Source of the DNA: Syntrophomonadaceae bacterium
GTDB taxonomy: Bacteria > Bacillota_D > Dethiobacteria > DTU022
Length of the DNA: 11,967 nt
Direction: 5' to 3'
Assembly: GCA_003562605.1 (NCBI GenBank)
Contig: PWUG01000390.1
Coordinates: forward strand, 1-11,967
This document shows, in pieces, positions 4,978 through 11,967 of this stretch. Position 1 is the first letter of the stretch. Each line of letters begins with the position of its first letter. The notes under the pieces were generated by a model that ran no database searches, was not told the DNA's origin, and worked only from the letters and a program-made list of their open reading frames with translations. A program made the position numbers and the translations under genes.

Positions 4978-6906
4978 TTACGGTGAGGGCTTTAAAACCC
5001 GCGAAGCCATATATTCGAGCAGAAAAATGCCGCCGACAAGGGTGAATCCTATCAAATCCCCCAACCAACTGGTTTCCATGAGCAGCACTGAACCGATCAA
5101 CAAAACCCCCCTGTGCCAATAAGGCATCCTGCGTACAAAATAACCCTGCATCGCCGCCCCTAAGCCGGCGCAGGCTAAAAGTGCTGTAGCGCAGGCAAGG
5201 AATATTTCATGGAAAGGCCCCTGCAGCAGCAAAGCAGGGCCGAATATAAAAGCAAAAGGAACTATATAGGCGGTAACCCCCATCTTAAAAGCTTCTATAG
5301 AGGTATGCATCGGGTGTGCCCCAGCCAGTCCCGCAGCAGCATAAGCCGCCAGCCCAACCGGCGGGGTAATATCAGCATCGGTACCAAAGTATAAAATAAA
5401 CAAGTGCGATGCCAAAAGGGGCGCTCCAAGAGTTACCAGCGCAGGGGCCACCAGGGTTGCAAGAATTATATACTTGGCTGTGGTAGGCACGCCCATACCC
5501 AGAATCAGAGAGGCAATCAATGTATAAAAAAGCCCGGCCATAATGTTGCCTCCGGCCAACAATTCGATCAGGGTGGAAAACTTCAAGCCAAGGCCGGTCA
5601 TGGTAACCATACCGATTATGATCCCGGCAACAGCACAGGCAGCAACAACTTCAAGTGCTTTTTGCACTCCTGAGAAAAGGGCTTCGAATATTTCTTTTGG
5701 ACCCATTCGGGTATCCGCCTTAATCCAGCTCAGAGCAATCGTTGAAAGAAGAGCCCAGAAAACTGACCGTGAAGGCGAAAAGTGTAAAACCAGAAGCGTG
5801 ATCAGGATAGCGAGCGGGGTGAAGTAGTAAAAGCCATTTTTTAAAACAGTAAAGAGCTCGGGCAACTCTTCTTTGGGCACCGGCAGCAGGTTCTCTTTAA
5901 GCGCACGGTAGTGAACCATAAAAAACGAAGTGATAAAGTATAAAAAGGCCGGAACAATTGCCGCTACCATGACCGTAACATAAGGCACGCCAATATATTC
6001 AGCCATAACGAAGGCTGCGGCACCCATCACCGGAGGCAAAATCTGCCCGCCGGTTGAAGCATCCGCTTCCACGCCGGCGGCAAAAGCAGGCTTGTAGCCA
6101 AGTTTTTTCATCAGGGGAATAGTGAATGTTCCGGTAGTCACCACATTTGCAGTAGAGCTGCCTGTAATCGAACCGATAAAACCGCTGAATAAAATGGCCG
6201 CTTTACCCGGTCCGCCTACATAGCGACCGGTCAGGGCCAGCGAAAGATCACGAAAAAAAATACCGGCGCCTGCTTTTTCCAGAAAAGCGCCGAAGATTAC
6301 AAATAGCAGGATAAAACGGGAAGAAACACCGAGAGGAATACCAAAAATTCCGGCGTCAGTGAGGTAAAGAAACGGAAATATGCGGGCGACCGAATAACCG
6401 CGGTGCATGAGCATTCCCGGCATTGACTGCCCGAAATAAGCGTAGGAGAGGAAGAGGAGCGCAATAATTACAATCGGCCAGCCGACAGTACGCCGCCCCG
6501 CTTCCAAAACAATTACAACCAGGATGGCTCCCAGAACAATATCAACTGTAACCGGCGCTCCGGCACGACCGGCAATCGCTGAATAGTTAAGAATAACATA
6601 CATGCCGAGAACAATGCTGGTCAGGACACAGCCAATATCGATTAGAGTAGGTTTGTCACGCGGTGATTTTTTTATAGCCGGGAAATAAAGAAATATAAGA
6701 CTTGCAATAAGCATCCAGTGGATATTACGAAAAAGAAGAGCAAATGGCACCCCAAAATATGCAGTATAAATATGGTAAAGAGCTGTGCCGACAGCTAAAG
6801 AAGCTGCGAGGTAGAACCAACACCCTGATAAATTGCGATGCTTGCCTTTAAGCGCTTCTTCGAGAAGAGCTTCTTTCTGCCTCTCCATAAGTTTTCCGAT
6901 TGGCAT
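4978..6906 (-). CDS. TRAP transporter permease, fused 4TM/12TM (DctQM-type, TAXI class)
   Basis: 642 aa from the preferred start; an integral membrane protein driving secondary, ion-coupled uptake of an organic acid or amino acid delivered by a binding protein. The N-terminal quarter holds about four hydrophobic segments (DctQ-like small subunit). The rest is the large DctM-like unit with GSITGSSTANVV (about 245-256), ADASTGGQILPPVMGAAAF (about 281-299), LILGMGVPTTAKYI (about 465-480) and DADITPPVGLAAYAAAG. Length and architecture fit the fused TRAP permeases that work with TAXI-family receptors. The ATG at 6906 is preferred because AGGAG lies 9 nt upstream; the TTG at 6915 abuts that site and cannot use it. 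No solute-binding protein gene is visible here, so the substrate is unknown. A 6-bp inverted repeat TTGCAG/CTGCAA (6922-6949) sits just upstream of the ribosome site. Confidence 0.93.
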   Translation of the reverse strand: MPIGKLMERQKEALLEEALKGKHRNLSGCWFYLAASLAVGTALYHIYTAYFGVPFALLFRNIHWMLIASLIFLYFPAIKKSPRDKPTLIDIGCVLTSIVLGMYVILNYSAIAGRAGAPVTVDIVLGAILVVIVLEAGRRTVGWPIVIIALLFLSYAYFGQSMPGMLMHRGYSVARIFPFLYLTDAGIFGIPLGVSSRFILLFVIFGAFLEKAGAGIFFRDLSLALTGRYVGGPGKAAILFSGFIGSITGSSTANVVTTGTFTIPLMKKLGYKPAFAAGVEADASTGGQILPPVMGAAAFVMAEYIGVPYVTVMVAAIVPAFLYFITSFFMVHYRALKENLLPVPKEELPELFTVLKNGFYYFTPLAILITLLVLHFSPSRSVFWALLSTIALSWIKADTRMGPKEIFEALFSGVQKALEVVAACAVAGIIIGMVTMTGLGLKFSTLIELLAGGNIMAGLFYTLIASLILGMGVPTTAKYIILATLVAPALVTLGAPLLASHLFILYFGTDADITPPVGLAAYAAAGLAGAHPMHTSIEAFKMGVTAYIVPFAFIFGPALLLQGPFHEIFLACATALLACAGLGAAMQGYFVRRMPYWHRGVLLIGSVLLMETSWLGDLIGFTLVGGIFLLEYMASRVLKPSP

Positions 6907-7015
6907 AGCACTCAACTCCTATTGCAGGTTTGGTACAATTCAACTGCAAGGAGCAAGAAACCGAAATATAAAATTACTTTATCTGATACCTATAATAGAT
7001 TACGAAAGAAATTTT

Positions 7016-7888
7016 TTAGCTAGAATCCACTTCGATTTTATACAATTCACCGGATTGCATATCAATAATTAGCATTTTATTGGCAGGAAGGATGTCATCA
7101 AGCTCTGCCAAAATCTTGACTGCCTCGCTGCACTGCCATGCTGCCAACATAGCCGGTGTGGATGCAGGATTGCCCAGCTGCACTTCTGCACCCTTTTCGA
7201 TTTGTTTCCCTCCGGCAGAACCGTAAATAGATGACAGAAGTGGCCGGTCCGGCCTGATTACTGCAAGCTGACCCAGAAAACCGGCAATCGCACCGTGAAT
7301 CATAACTATATTTAGCCGGCTGCAAACCTTTTCCAAATCAAAGCGAGATGTAAGGTTATCGAGACAATCCAAGACCAGGTCACAATCTGAAAAAATTTCA
7401 GGCAGGTTTGAAAGATCTCCATGGCAGTTAAAAACTTTTATTTCTACCGCTCCGTTTACTTCAGAAATCCGTTTTGCTGCAGCTTCGGCTTTAGGTTTTT
7501 CCAGGTTCCTTTCCGTAGCCAGGAGTTGACGGTTAAGGTTGCTGTCTGAAAATGTATCCCCGTCGACAACTACCAGCCTGCCGACCCCCATACGGGCTAA
7601 AAGTTCCAGGGCAAATCCACCCAACCCTCCTGCTCCGAGGACACCTACAGTTGACTTGAGCAACTGTATTTGACCAGCAACCCCCAGAGTACCGATATTG
7701 CGCTGATATCGCTCGGGAATAATACCGGTTTCAAGAGCAGCCAATTCTACCAGGCGTCCGGAGATATCATACTCCTGGGCAAGCTGTCCGGTAGCGGCCA
7801 GAGATAAATAACTGTATTCAGCTCCGGCTGGATCTTTTCCGATCATAGCGGCATGGAAAACTGCCTGACGCAGCGTATTTTTCCCCAT
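7016..7888 (-). CDS. HesA/MoeB/ThiF family E1-like adenylyltransferase, divergent
   Basis: 290 aa. The Rossmann core starts near residue 80 with GVLGAGGLGG (83-92), then VVVDGDTFSDSNLNRQ (106-121, containing the ATP-contacting Asp and Arg) and LDCLDNLTSR (173-182), and HGAIAGFLGQ (198-207). These support adenylation of the C-terminal Gly-Gly of a ubiquitin-like sulfur carrier. Unlike typical MoeB or ThiF there are no paired CxxC zinc motifs, and the five Cys present (155, 169, 175, 189, 253) form no such pairs. About 60 N-terminal residues precede the usual RYxRN-type opening (ERYQRNIG at 59-66) and are unexplained. No ThiS, MoaD or other carrier gene is in the window. It starts 14 nt after rsfS, with a modest ribosome site (AGTAGG), so it probably rides on the upstream operon. 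Assignment to thiamine or molybdopterin synthesis is not justified. Confidence 0.85.
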   Translation of the reverse strand: MGKNTLRQAVFHAAMIGKDPAGAEYSYLSLAATGQLAQEYDISGRLVELAALETGIIPERYQRNIGTLGVAGQIQLLKSTVGVLGAGGLGGFALELLARMGVGRLVVVDGDTFSDSNLNRQLLATERNLEKPKAEAAAKRISEVNGAVEIKVFNCHGDLSNLPEIFSDCDLVLDCLDNLTSRFDLEKVCSRLNIVMIHGAIAGFLGQLAVIRPDRPLLSSIYGSAGGKQIEKGAEVQLGNPASTPAMLAAWQCSEAVKILAELDDILPANKMLIIDMQSGELYKIEVDSS

Positions 7889-7902
7889 TTATAAACCTAC
7901 TT

Positions 7903-8283
7903 TTATTTATTTGAGCCATTTACATTATCAAGAGCTACCTGCGGGGCATCTGACCATAGCCTTTCCAGGTCATAAAAAGCCCTTGCTTCCGGCTGGAAAA
8001 TGTGGATAACCACTCCACCATAATCTAATACAACCCACCAGCCTTCCCGGTAACCCTCTATCCGTAAAGCATAATGGCCCTCTTTCTTCAGTCTCTCTAA
8101 CAGGTGATCGCATATTGAATGAACCTGTACTGCTGTAGCTCCGGTCCCCAGTAAAAAATAATCGGCTATGATAGATACCTGGCCGACTTCCAGCAGATGC
8201 AGATCCAAACCCTTTTTCTCAAGCGCCAGCTGGGCGGCAAATAATGCCAACTCGCGGGAACCATTGGCCGGTTCCTGTGCCAA
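7903..8283 (-). CDS. rsfS: Ribosomal silencing factor RsfS (YbeB/DUF143)
   Basis: 126 aa, the usual length. RsfS binds L14 on the large subunit and blocks subunit joining when nutrients are scarce. The family core is complete: VSIIADYFLLGTG near residue 36, then QVHSICDHLLERLKKEG, EGYREGWWVVLDYGGVVIHIF (about 77-97) and ARAFYDLERLWSDAP. The start is TTG at 8283, supported by a full-strength GGAGGTGAT site ending 5 nt upstream; the nearby ATG is out of frame. It follows yqeK by 24 bp, the common order in Firmicutes. In many relatives leuS comes soon after rsfS; here the thiF-like and TRAP genes intervene. Confidence 0.96.
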   Translation of the reverse strand: MAQEPANGSRELALFAAQLALEKKGLDLHLLEVGQVSIIADYFLLGTGATAVQVHSICDHLLERLKKEGHYALRIEGYREGWWVVLDYGGVVIHIFQPEARAFYDLERLWSDAPQVALDNVNGSNK

Positions 8284-8307
8284 ATAACATCACCTCCATA
8301 TGTTTTT

Positions 8308-8877
8308 TTAAATTTCTTTTACGGTATCTTCCAGCAGGCTGTTACGAAAGTCAACTGACCTGGGATGAAGCAATAAGCCCCTGTCCAAGATTGATCTTAT
8401 CGCCGTGTCTACAGCAGCCAGAAGAGCCTGATCAAGGTTGCAGTAAGCAGCCTTCCTAATATACTCCACTCCCTCGAACTGCCGGCCCTCTTCAACGTAA
8501 TCAGCTATATATGTTATCTTATCCAGTAAAGCCATACCCCTTCGCCCGGTGGTATGGTAAGCCACAGCCCTTATTATTTCCGGGTCGCTGATTTTCAGTT
8601 CGCTTTCAAGCAAAGCAGCTCCTACCGGGGCATGCAAAAGTTTTACCTGCTGCTTTGTAATCCGATCTAACGGTAGCTCCAATAGTTCAGCTTTACGGAT
8701 CAGATCCTGCTTGGAGTAGCGTTTTCCATAATCGTGGACCAGCCCGGCTAGTTTAGCTTTTTCAGTGTCGGCGCCGTAATGTTCTGCCAGAGAAACCGCT
8801 GCTTCAGCTACACTTAAGGAATGCCGGTATAATTTTTCACCAAGCCTTTCCTTTATTAAAGAAGAATAATAATTCAT
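8308..8877 (-). CDS. yqeK: YqeK-type HD-domain hydrolase (bis(5'-nucleosyl)-tetraphosphatase, symmetrical)
   Basis: 189 aa from the preferred start. HD-superfamily metal ligands are visible: His19, His48-Asp49 (in GLVHDYGK), His82, His108 (in AYHTTG) and Asp126 (in YIADYVE). The family hydrolyses Ap4A symmetrically to two ADP and is a standard neighbour of nadD and rsfS. The start is a judgement. An upstream in-frame ATG at 8907 would add ten residues (MKQNHASSKK) and overlap the RRM gene by 26 nt, while ATG at 8877 lies 4 nt after that gene's stop, suits translational coupling, and matches the family N-terminus. Neither has a clear ribosome site. In most genomes yqeK follows nadD directly; here an RRM gene separates them. 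Confidence 0.93.
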   Translation of the reverse strand: MNYYSSLIKERLGEKLYRHSLSVAEAAVSLAEHYGADTEKAKLAGLVHDYGKRYSKQDLIRKAELLELPLDRITKQQVKLLHAPVGAALLESELKISDPEIIRAVAYHTTGRRGMALLDKITYIADYVEEGRQFEGVEYIRKAAYCNLDQALLAAVDTAIRSILDRGLLLHPRSVDFRNSLLEDTVKEI

Positions 8878-8881
8878 CTTT

Positions 8882-9133
8882 TTACTGCTCGCGTGGTTTT
8901 GCTTCATTAACTACCAACTTACGTCCTTCCATTTCGGCTCCATTAGTCTTTTCTAAAATTTCTTCCATGTTGTCCTCGTTCACTTCAACAAAACCATAGC
9001 CGCGGGAACGACCTGTAGCTCTCTCAGTGATAATCTGGCATTCAATAACCTCGCCGAACTGCGAAAAGAACTCCTCCAGATCGCTTTCCTTGGTGCTCCA
9101 GGGAATGTTCCCCACATACAAAGTTTTTGCCAT
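8882..9133 (-). CDS. Single RRM-domain RNA-binding protein
   Basis: 83 aa, essentially one RNA recognition motif: RNP2 is LYVGNIPW (residues 5-12) and RNP1 is RGYGFVEV (44-51), with the aromatic residues of a canonical RNA-binding face. It lacks the glycine-rich tail of cyanobacterial cold-shock Rbp proteins and ends in a short basic/acidic stretch (EAKPREQ). The RNA target is unknown; binding single-stranded RNA is a family inference. The start is ATG with AAGG 5 nt and GGAGGTGG about 10 nt upstream. It lies between nadD (56 bp upstream) and yqeK (4 bp downstream), an unusual insertion. A TATAAT box at 9161-9156 without a good -35 could give it separate expression. Confidence 0.93.
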   Translation of the reverse strand: MAKTLYVGNIPWSTKESDLEEFFSQFGEVIECQIITERATGRSRGYGFVEVNEDNMEEILEKTNGAEMEGRKLVVNEAKPREQ

Positions 9134-9189
9134 TTAACCTTCCACCTCCGCTTATATTATAACCTATTTCCAGGCTATTAAAACCTGTT

Positions 9190-9846
9190 TTATCTGCCAG
9201 TGCGATATAAGCCGTGCTTTCGGATATACTGTTCAACCGGTTCCGGGGTTAAATACTTGATAGTTTTGCTCAAAGCAACCCTTTCCCTGATGAAAGTCGA
9301 AGACACCGCCAAAGCTGGTATTTCCAGAAGATGCACTTTGTGCCTCATCTCGGGGCAGGCAAAGTCCAGGGTTTCATAGAACCGATCCAGGGAATAACCC
9401 GGTCTGGACACAGCAATAAATGTACAGAGGTTAAGTAGTTCTTCATAAGCTTTCCAGGTAAATATTTCCAAAATGGCATCGGCGCCGGTTATAAAAAATA
9501 TTTCTGGACCAGGCTTTTTAACGCCGGCAAAGTGTCTGACAGTATCTATTGTATAAGTCGGCGCCTTCATATCTATTTCTATCCGGGAAACAAAAAAAGA
9601 TGGGTTGGACATCACGGCAAGAGAAGTCATCAGGTAGCGATGTTCGGGCAAAGAAATCGACTTTTCCTCTTTATGGGGAGGAATCCCTGCGGGTACAAAA
9701 ACCACATAGTCAAGATCAAATTGCTGTCTGGCCTCTTCCGCGGTAACCAGGTGGCCCATGTGAATGGGATCAAACGTTCCGCCCATCAGCCCTATGTTCA
9801 GGCTTCCAGCTTTATTGGAATGCGGATTTAAAAACAAACCTGACAC
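9190..9846 (-). CDS. nadD: Nicotinate-nucleotide adenylyltransferase
   Basis: 218 aa. It joins nicotinate mononucleotide and ATP to give deamido-NAD+, the penultimate NAD step, in the cytosol. It carries the nucleotidyltransferase signature GGTFDPIHMGH (residues 22-32, with the HxGH motif), PPHK (57-60), and the C-terminal SSTFIR (182-187, ISSTxIR class) that binds phosphates. The start is uncertain. GTG at 9846 keeps the longest frame but its AAGAGG site is almost adjacent, whereas TTG at 9837 has AGAGGTG about 8 nt upstream. Either way about 15-20 residues precede the first strand, slightly longer than usual. It starts 12 bp after obgE. Confidence 0.96.
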   Translation of the reverse strand: MSGLFLNPHSNKAGSLNIGLMGGTFDPIHMGHLVTAEEARQQFDLDYVVFVPAGIPPHKEEKSISLPEHRYLMTSLAVMSNPSFFVSRIEIDMKAPTYTIDTVRHFAGVKKPGPEIFFITGADAILEIFTWKAYEELLNLCTFIAVSRPGYSLDRFYETLDFACPEMRHKVHLLEIPALAVSSTFIRERVALSKTIKYLTPEPVEQYIRKHGLYRTGR

Positions 9847-9858
9847 CTCTTTTTCCGG

Positions 9859-11139
9859 TTACTCGTAATAAAAAAACTCTTCCTGGCCAATACGAACAGT
9901 ATCGCCTTCCTTTATACCCATTTTTTTCATTTCTTTATCAAGCCCGCTTCGCCGGCAGTAATTCTGGAAACGAAGAAGCGCTTCTTCATTATCAAAATCG
10001 GTTTTCGCAGCCATTTTCTCAATAGCCGTGCCCCTGATCGTATAAACATCATTATCTTTTTCAATTTTTAAAGGGATCTCATCGATCTGATCCGGCCGAA
10101 TCAATTCTTCCATTTCTGTTTTGTCAGGTTTTCCGGCAAGTTCAGTCACCCTGCCATATAAAAAGCGAATCAGCTCGTCTACGCCCTTACCGGTTATTGC
10201 TGAAATTGCAAAAATTGCATCTTCTTCTCCAATCATATCAGAAATATTTTCACGCAGAAGATCAAACTGTTCCTCTCCGCCGGGTACATCCAGCTTGTTG
10301 CCTACAATAACACGTGGGTAATCGCCCAGCTGTGAATTAAATATTTGAAGTTCATTCTTCAGTAAGTGATATGCTTCAGTGGGATCGGGATGGGCCCCGG
10401 GAGAAAGATCAATCAGAAATAACAGAAGAAGATTTCTTTCCACATGGCGTAAAAAACGGTGGCCTAAACCTGCACCCTCATGAGCTCCTTCGATCAAACC
10501 CGGCAAATCGGCAACTATAAAACTTTCGCCGTCACCAACCCTAACCACACCTAAATTTGGGGTAAGAGTAGTGAAGGGATAAGAAGCCACTTTAGGTTTG
10601 GCCTCTGTAATTCGGCTTAGGAGGGTAGATTTCCCGGCATTGGGGAACCCGACCAGTCCAACCTGGGCCATCAGCTTAAGCTCCAGGAAGATATTTCTTT
10701 CCACACCGGGCAAACCTTTTTCTGCCAGGCGGGGAACACGCCGCCGCGAACTGGCAAATCGGGCGTTGCCTTTTCCGCCCCTGCCTCCTCTTGCTACCAG
10801 CGCCTTCTGGTCGGATACAGTAAGATCCGCAATAACATTTTGCTTTTCATCACGGACCACAGTACCTAAAGGTACCGAAACAAGCAAATCTGCGCCTGCA
10901 GCCCCGTGCCGGTTTTTACTTCGGCCGTGGCCCCCATCGGCCGCTTTGAGCACATGCCGATAACGCAGATCAAGAAAACTATGTTTGGTAAGATCAGCCC
11001 ACAGGTAAACACTTCCGCCGTCACCGCCGTCCCCTCCATCGGGACCTCCTTTAGGCACATACTTTTCCCGACGGAAAGAAACTACACCGTTGCCACCACG
11101 GCCGCCTCGTACTAAAAGCTTTAATTCATCTACGAACAT
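9859..11139 (-). CDS. obgE: GTPase ObgE/CgtA
   Basis: 426 aa, essential GTPase of 50S maturation and stress signalling. The glycine-rich Obg fold covers residues 1-158 (VRGGRGGNGVVSFRREK, GGPDGGDGGDGGSV). The G domain begins near 159 with P-loop GFPNAGKST (164-172), switch region TTLTPNLG, G3 DLPG (211-214), G4 NKLD (281-284) and SAITGKG as G5. The C-terminal OCT domain follows from about 345, as in other Gram-positive ObgE. The start is ATG with only a diffuse ribosome site (GTGG at 5 nt; AGGTGATC further up). A strong terminator separates it from rpmA, so it needs its own promoter or read-through; I saw no convincing -35/-10 pair in the 46 bp between. No spo0B is present. Confidence 0.98.
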   Translation of the reverse strand: MFVDELKLLVRGGRGGNGVVSFRREKYVPKGGPDGGDGGDGGSVYLWADLTKHSFLDLRYRHVLKAADGGHGRSKNRHGAAGADLLVSVPLGTVVRDEKQNVIADLTVSDQKALVARGGRGGKGNARFASSRRRVPRLAEKGLPGVERNIFLELKLMAQVGLVGFPNAGKSTLLSRITEAKPKVASYPFTTLTPNLGVVRVGDGESFIVADLPGLIEGAHEGAGLGHRFLRHVERNLLLLFLIDLSPGAHPDPTEAYHLLKNELQIFNSQLGDYPRVIVGNKLDVPGGEEQFDLLRENISDMIGEEDAIFAISAITGKGVDELIRFLYGRVTELAGKPDKTEMEELIRPDQIDEIPLKIEKDNDVYTIRGTAIEKMAAKTDFDNEEALLRFQNYCRRSGLDKEMKKMGIKEGDTVRIGQEEFFYYE

Positions 11140-11185
11140 AAATCCACGATCACCTGCAGCGCTGTCTGATTAAAGGATAATATAT

Positions 11186-11215
11186 AAAACGGCCCGGGTT
11201 TAATAACCCGGGCCG
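11186..11215 (-). terminator. Strong intrinsic terminator after rpmA
   Basis: An 11-bp perfect stem, CGGCCCGGGTT (11215-11205 on the minus strand) with AACCCGGGCCG (11200-11190) and a 4-nt loop, runs into TTTTATAT. It ends the rplU-rpmA transcript 8 nt after the rpmA stop and may let only part of transcription continue into obgE. Confidence 0.92.
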
Positions 11216-11223
11216 CAAAGGAC

Positions 11224-11496
11224 TTAGTTAGCAGCAGCAACATCCTCCGGATAGACGCTTACCTGCTTTTTAGCACGATTATTATATTCGAAAACAACGC
11301 GGCCGTCTGCTGTGGCAAAAAGTGTATCATCCCTGCCTTTACCTACATTAAAACCAGGGTGGAAGCGAGTTCCCCTTTGCCTGATAAGTATACTTCCTGC
11401 TTTAACCAGTTGTCCGCCGTAACGTTTAACTCCAAGCCTTTTGGCGTTACTGTCCCTTCCATTACGGGAACTGCCTACACCTTTTTTATGGGCCAT
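11224..11496 (-). CDS. rpmA: Large-subunit ribosomal protein bL27
   Basis: 90 aa. L27 reaches the peptidyl-transferase centre through its N-terminus. The family core is complete: [21 protein letters not shown] (positions 8-28), [15 protein letters not shown] and [11 protein letters not shown]. The protein starts [10 protein letters not shown], the form seen in Gram-negatives. It lacks the N-terminal extension (ending in FFA) that most Firmicutes L27 carry and that Prp protease removes. The start is ATG with AGAGGTG 7 nt upstream. The gene follows rplU by 47 bp with no prp (ysxB) gene between. Confidence 0.98.
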   Translation of the reverse strand: MAHKKGVGSSRNGRDSNAKRLGVKRYGGQLVKAGSILIRQRGTRFHPGFNVGKGRDDTLFATADGRVVFEYNNRAKKQVSVYPEDVAAAN

Positions 11497-11543
11497 TTAG
11501 GACACCTCTCTTTCATGTCTTATCATTAATATTGATTAAACTT

Positions 11544-11858
11544 TTAACTGCCGACGCTGGTGATCAAAACATCTGTATAGGGCTGGCGGTGGCCCTGCTT
11601 GCGGCGGTAATTTTTCTTCGGTTTAAACTTAAAAACAGTAATTTTTTTGCTTCGCCCAATTCCGACAATCTTACCCTCAACTATTAAATCTTCCAGGTAC
11701 GGTTTTCCTATTTGCAATTCTTTGTCATTATTGCTAAACATTAAAACCCGATCAAACTTAATTATTTCGCCTTTTTCTGCCGGTAACTTTTCCACGCGGA
11801 TAACTTTACCTTCTTCTGCACGGTACTGCTTGCCGCCTGTTTCAATTATTGCGTACAT
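11544..11858 (-). CDS. rplU: Large-subunit ribosomal protein bL21
   Basis: 104 aa, the normal length, starting MYAIIETGGKQYR, the invariant L21 N-terminus. The C-terminal signature FKFKPKKNYRRKQGHRQPYT binds 23S rRNA. An in-frame upstream ATG at 11900 would add 14 residues (MGYLIRR...) absent from the family and falling in the structured leader. The ATG at 11858 has GGGGGG 7 nt upstream and is chosen. First gene of the rplU-rpmA transcript. Confidence 0.98.
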   Translation of the reverse strand: MYAIIETGGKQYRAEEGKVIRVEKLPAEKGEIIKFDRVLMFSNNDKELQIGKPYLEDLIVEGKIVGIGRSKKITVFKFKPKKNYRRKQGHRQPYTDVLITSVGS

Positions 11859-11940
11859 AAACAAACCCCCCGTAAGGACTCGCCGAATCAGGTAGCCCAA
11901 TGCTTTGCGGGGCTTTAAGAACCGTATTCGTGCGGTTATA
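11859..11940 (-). promoter_or_regulatory. Candidate L21 leader (autoregulatory 5' UTR of rplU)
   Basis: On the minus strand AACCG (11937-11933) pairs with CGGTT (11924-11920). AGCCC (11914-11910) pairs with GGGCT (11898-11894). Alternatively CCCCG (11912-11908) can pair with CGGGG (11872-11868), which would bury the GGGGGG ribosome site and exclude the second hairpin. Position, size and the GAGTCCTTACGGGG stretch resemble the Firmicutes L21 leader family as I remember it. A TAAAAT at about 11958-11953 could be the -10 box; its -35 is outside the window. The family assignment needs a covariance search. Confidence 0.55.
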
Positions 11941-11967
11941 AGTCTATTGCAGATTTTAACACGCGTA

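Noticed and set aside
4745..5122. Open frames on both strands across the leuS leader (about 124-145 codons)
   Set aside because: They run through the promoter, T-box Stem I and tRNA and overlap the TRAP 3' end; the protein sequences have no domain features or ribosome sites.
7016..7888. Naming the ThiF-like gene moeB or thiF
   Set aside because: Zinc-binding CxxC pairs and carrier partners are absent, so only the superfamily is justified.
11859..11900. Upstream in-frame ATG of rplU adding 14 residues
   Set aside because: L21 proteins begin at the MYAIIETGGKQY start, which has a ribosome site; the extension falls in the structured leader.
1..11967. CRISPR arrays, insertion sequences, phage genes or long direct repeats
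   Set aside because: None were seen; apart from the nested tRNA and the three inserted genes the window is a conserved housekeeping region.

Overview
The window is about 12 kb of a low-to-mid GC Firmicutes chromosome, most likely a strictly anaerobic member of the Clostridia. The pointers are a T-box riboswitch upstream of leuS, consensus sigma-A promoters, purine-rich Shine-Dalgarno sites, an Asp23/Gls24 protein, comEA, and the gene order rplU-rpmA-obgE-nadD-yqeK-rsfS-leuS-comEA. I cannot name the genus. Every gene is on the minus strand except the truncated ahcY at the left edge.

From right to left, in the direction of transcription: a possible L21 autoregulatory leader, rplU and rpmA, ended by a strong intrinsic terminator. 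Next comes a tightly packed run, obgE - nadD - RRM-protein gene - yqeK - rsfS - thiF-like gene, and after a 109-bp gap a fused TRAP transporter permease. Then leuS with its own perfect promoter and T-box leader, an Asp23/Gls24 gene with a perfect promoter and a long 5' UTR, and comEA. comEA converges on the 3' end of ahcY with only 2 bp between the stop codons.

The rplU-to-rsfS block serves ribosome assembly and NAD synthesis: L21, L27, the ObgE GTPase, the NadD adenylyltransferase, the YqeK dinucleotide phosphatase and the RsfS ribosome silencing factor. Three genes look like additions to this conserved neighbourhood: the RRM gene between nadD and yqeK, and the thiF-like and TRAP genes between rsfS and leuS.

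The most unusual object is the leuS leader. It has a consensus promoter and a recognisable T-box Stem I with a CUC (Leu) specifier. It then has a complete, canonical tRNA-Ala(GGC) gene with encoded CCA, and only 15 nt later the T-box antiterminator and the intrinsic terminator. A functional-looking tRNA gene is therefore nested inside a T-box riboswitch that appears to respond to a different tRNA (tRNA-Leu). Processing of the nested tRNA would cut the sensor domain away from the decision domain. I know of no described example, but could not search.
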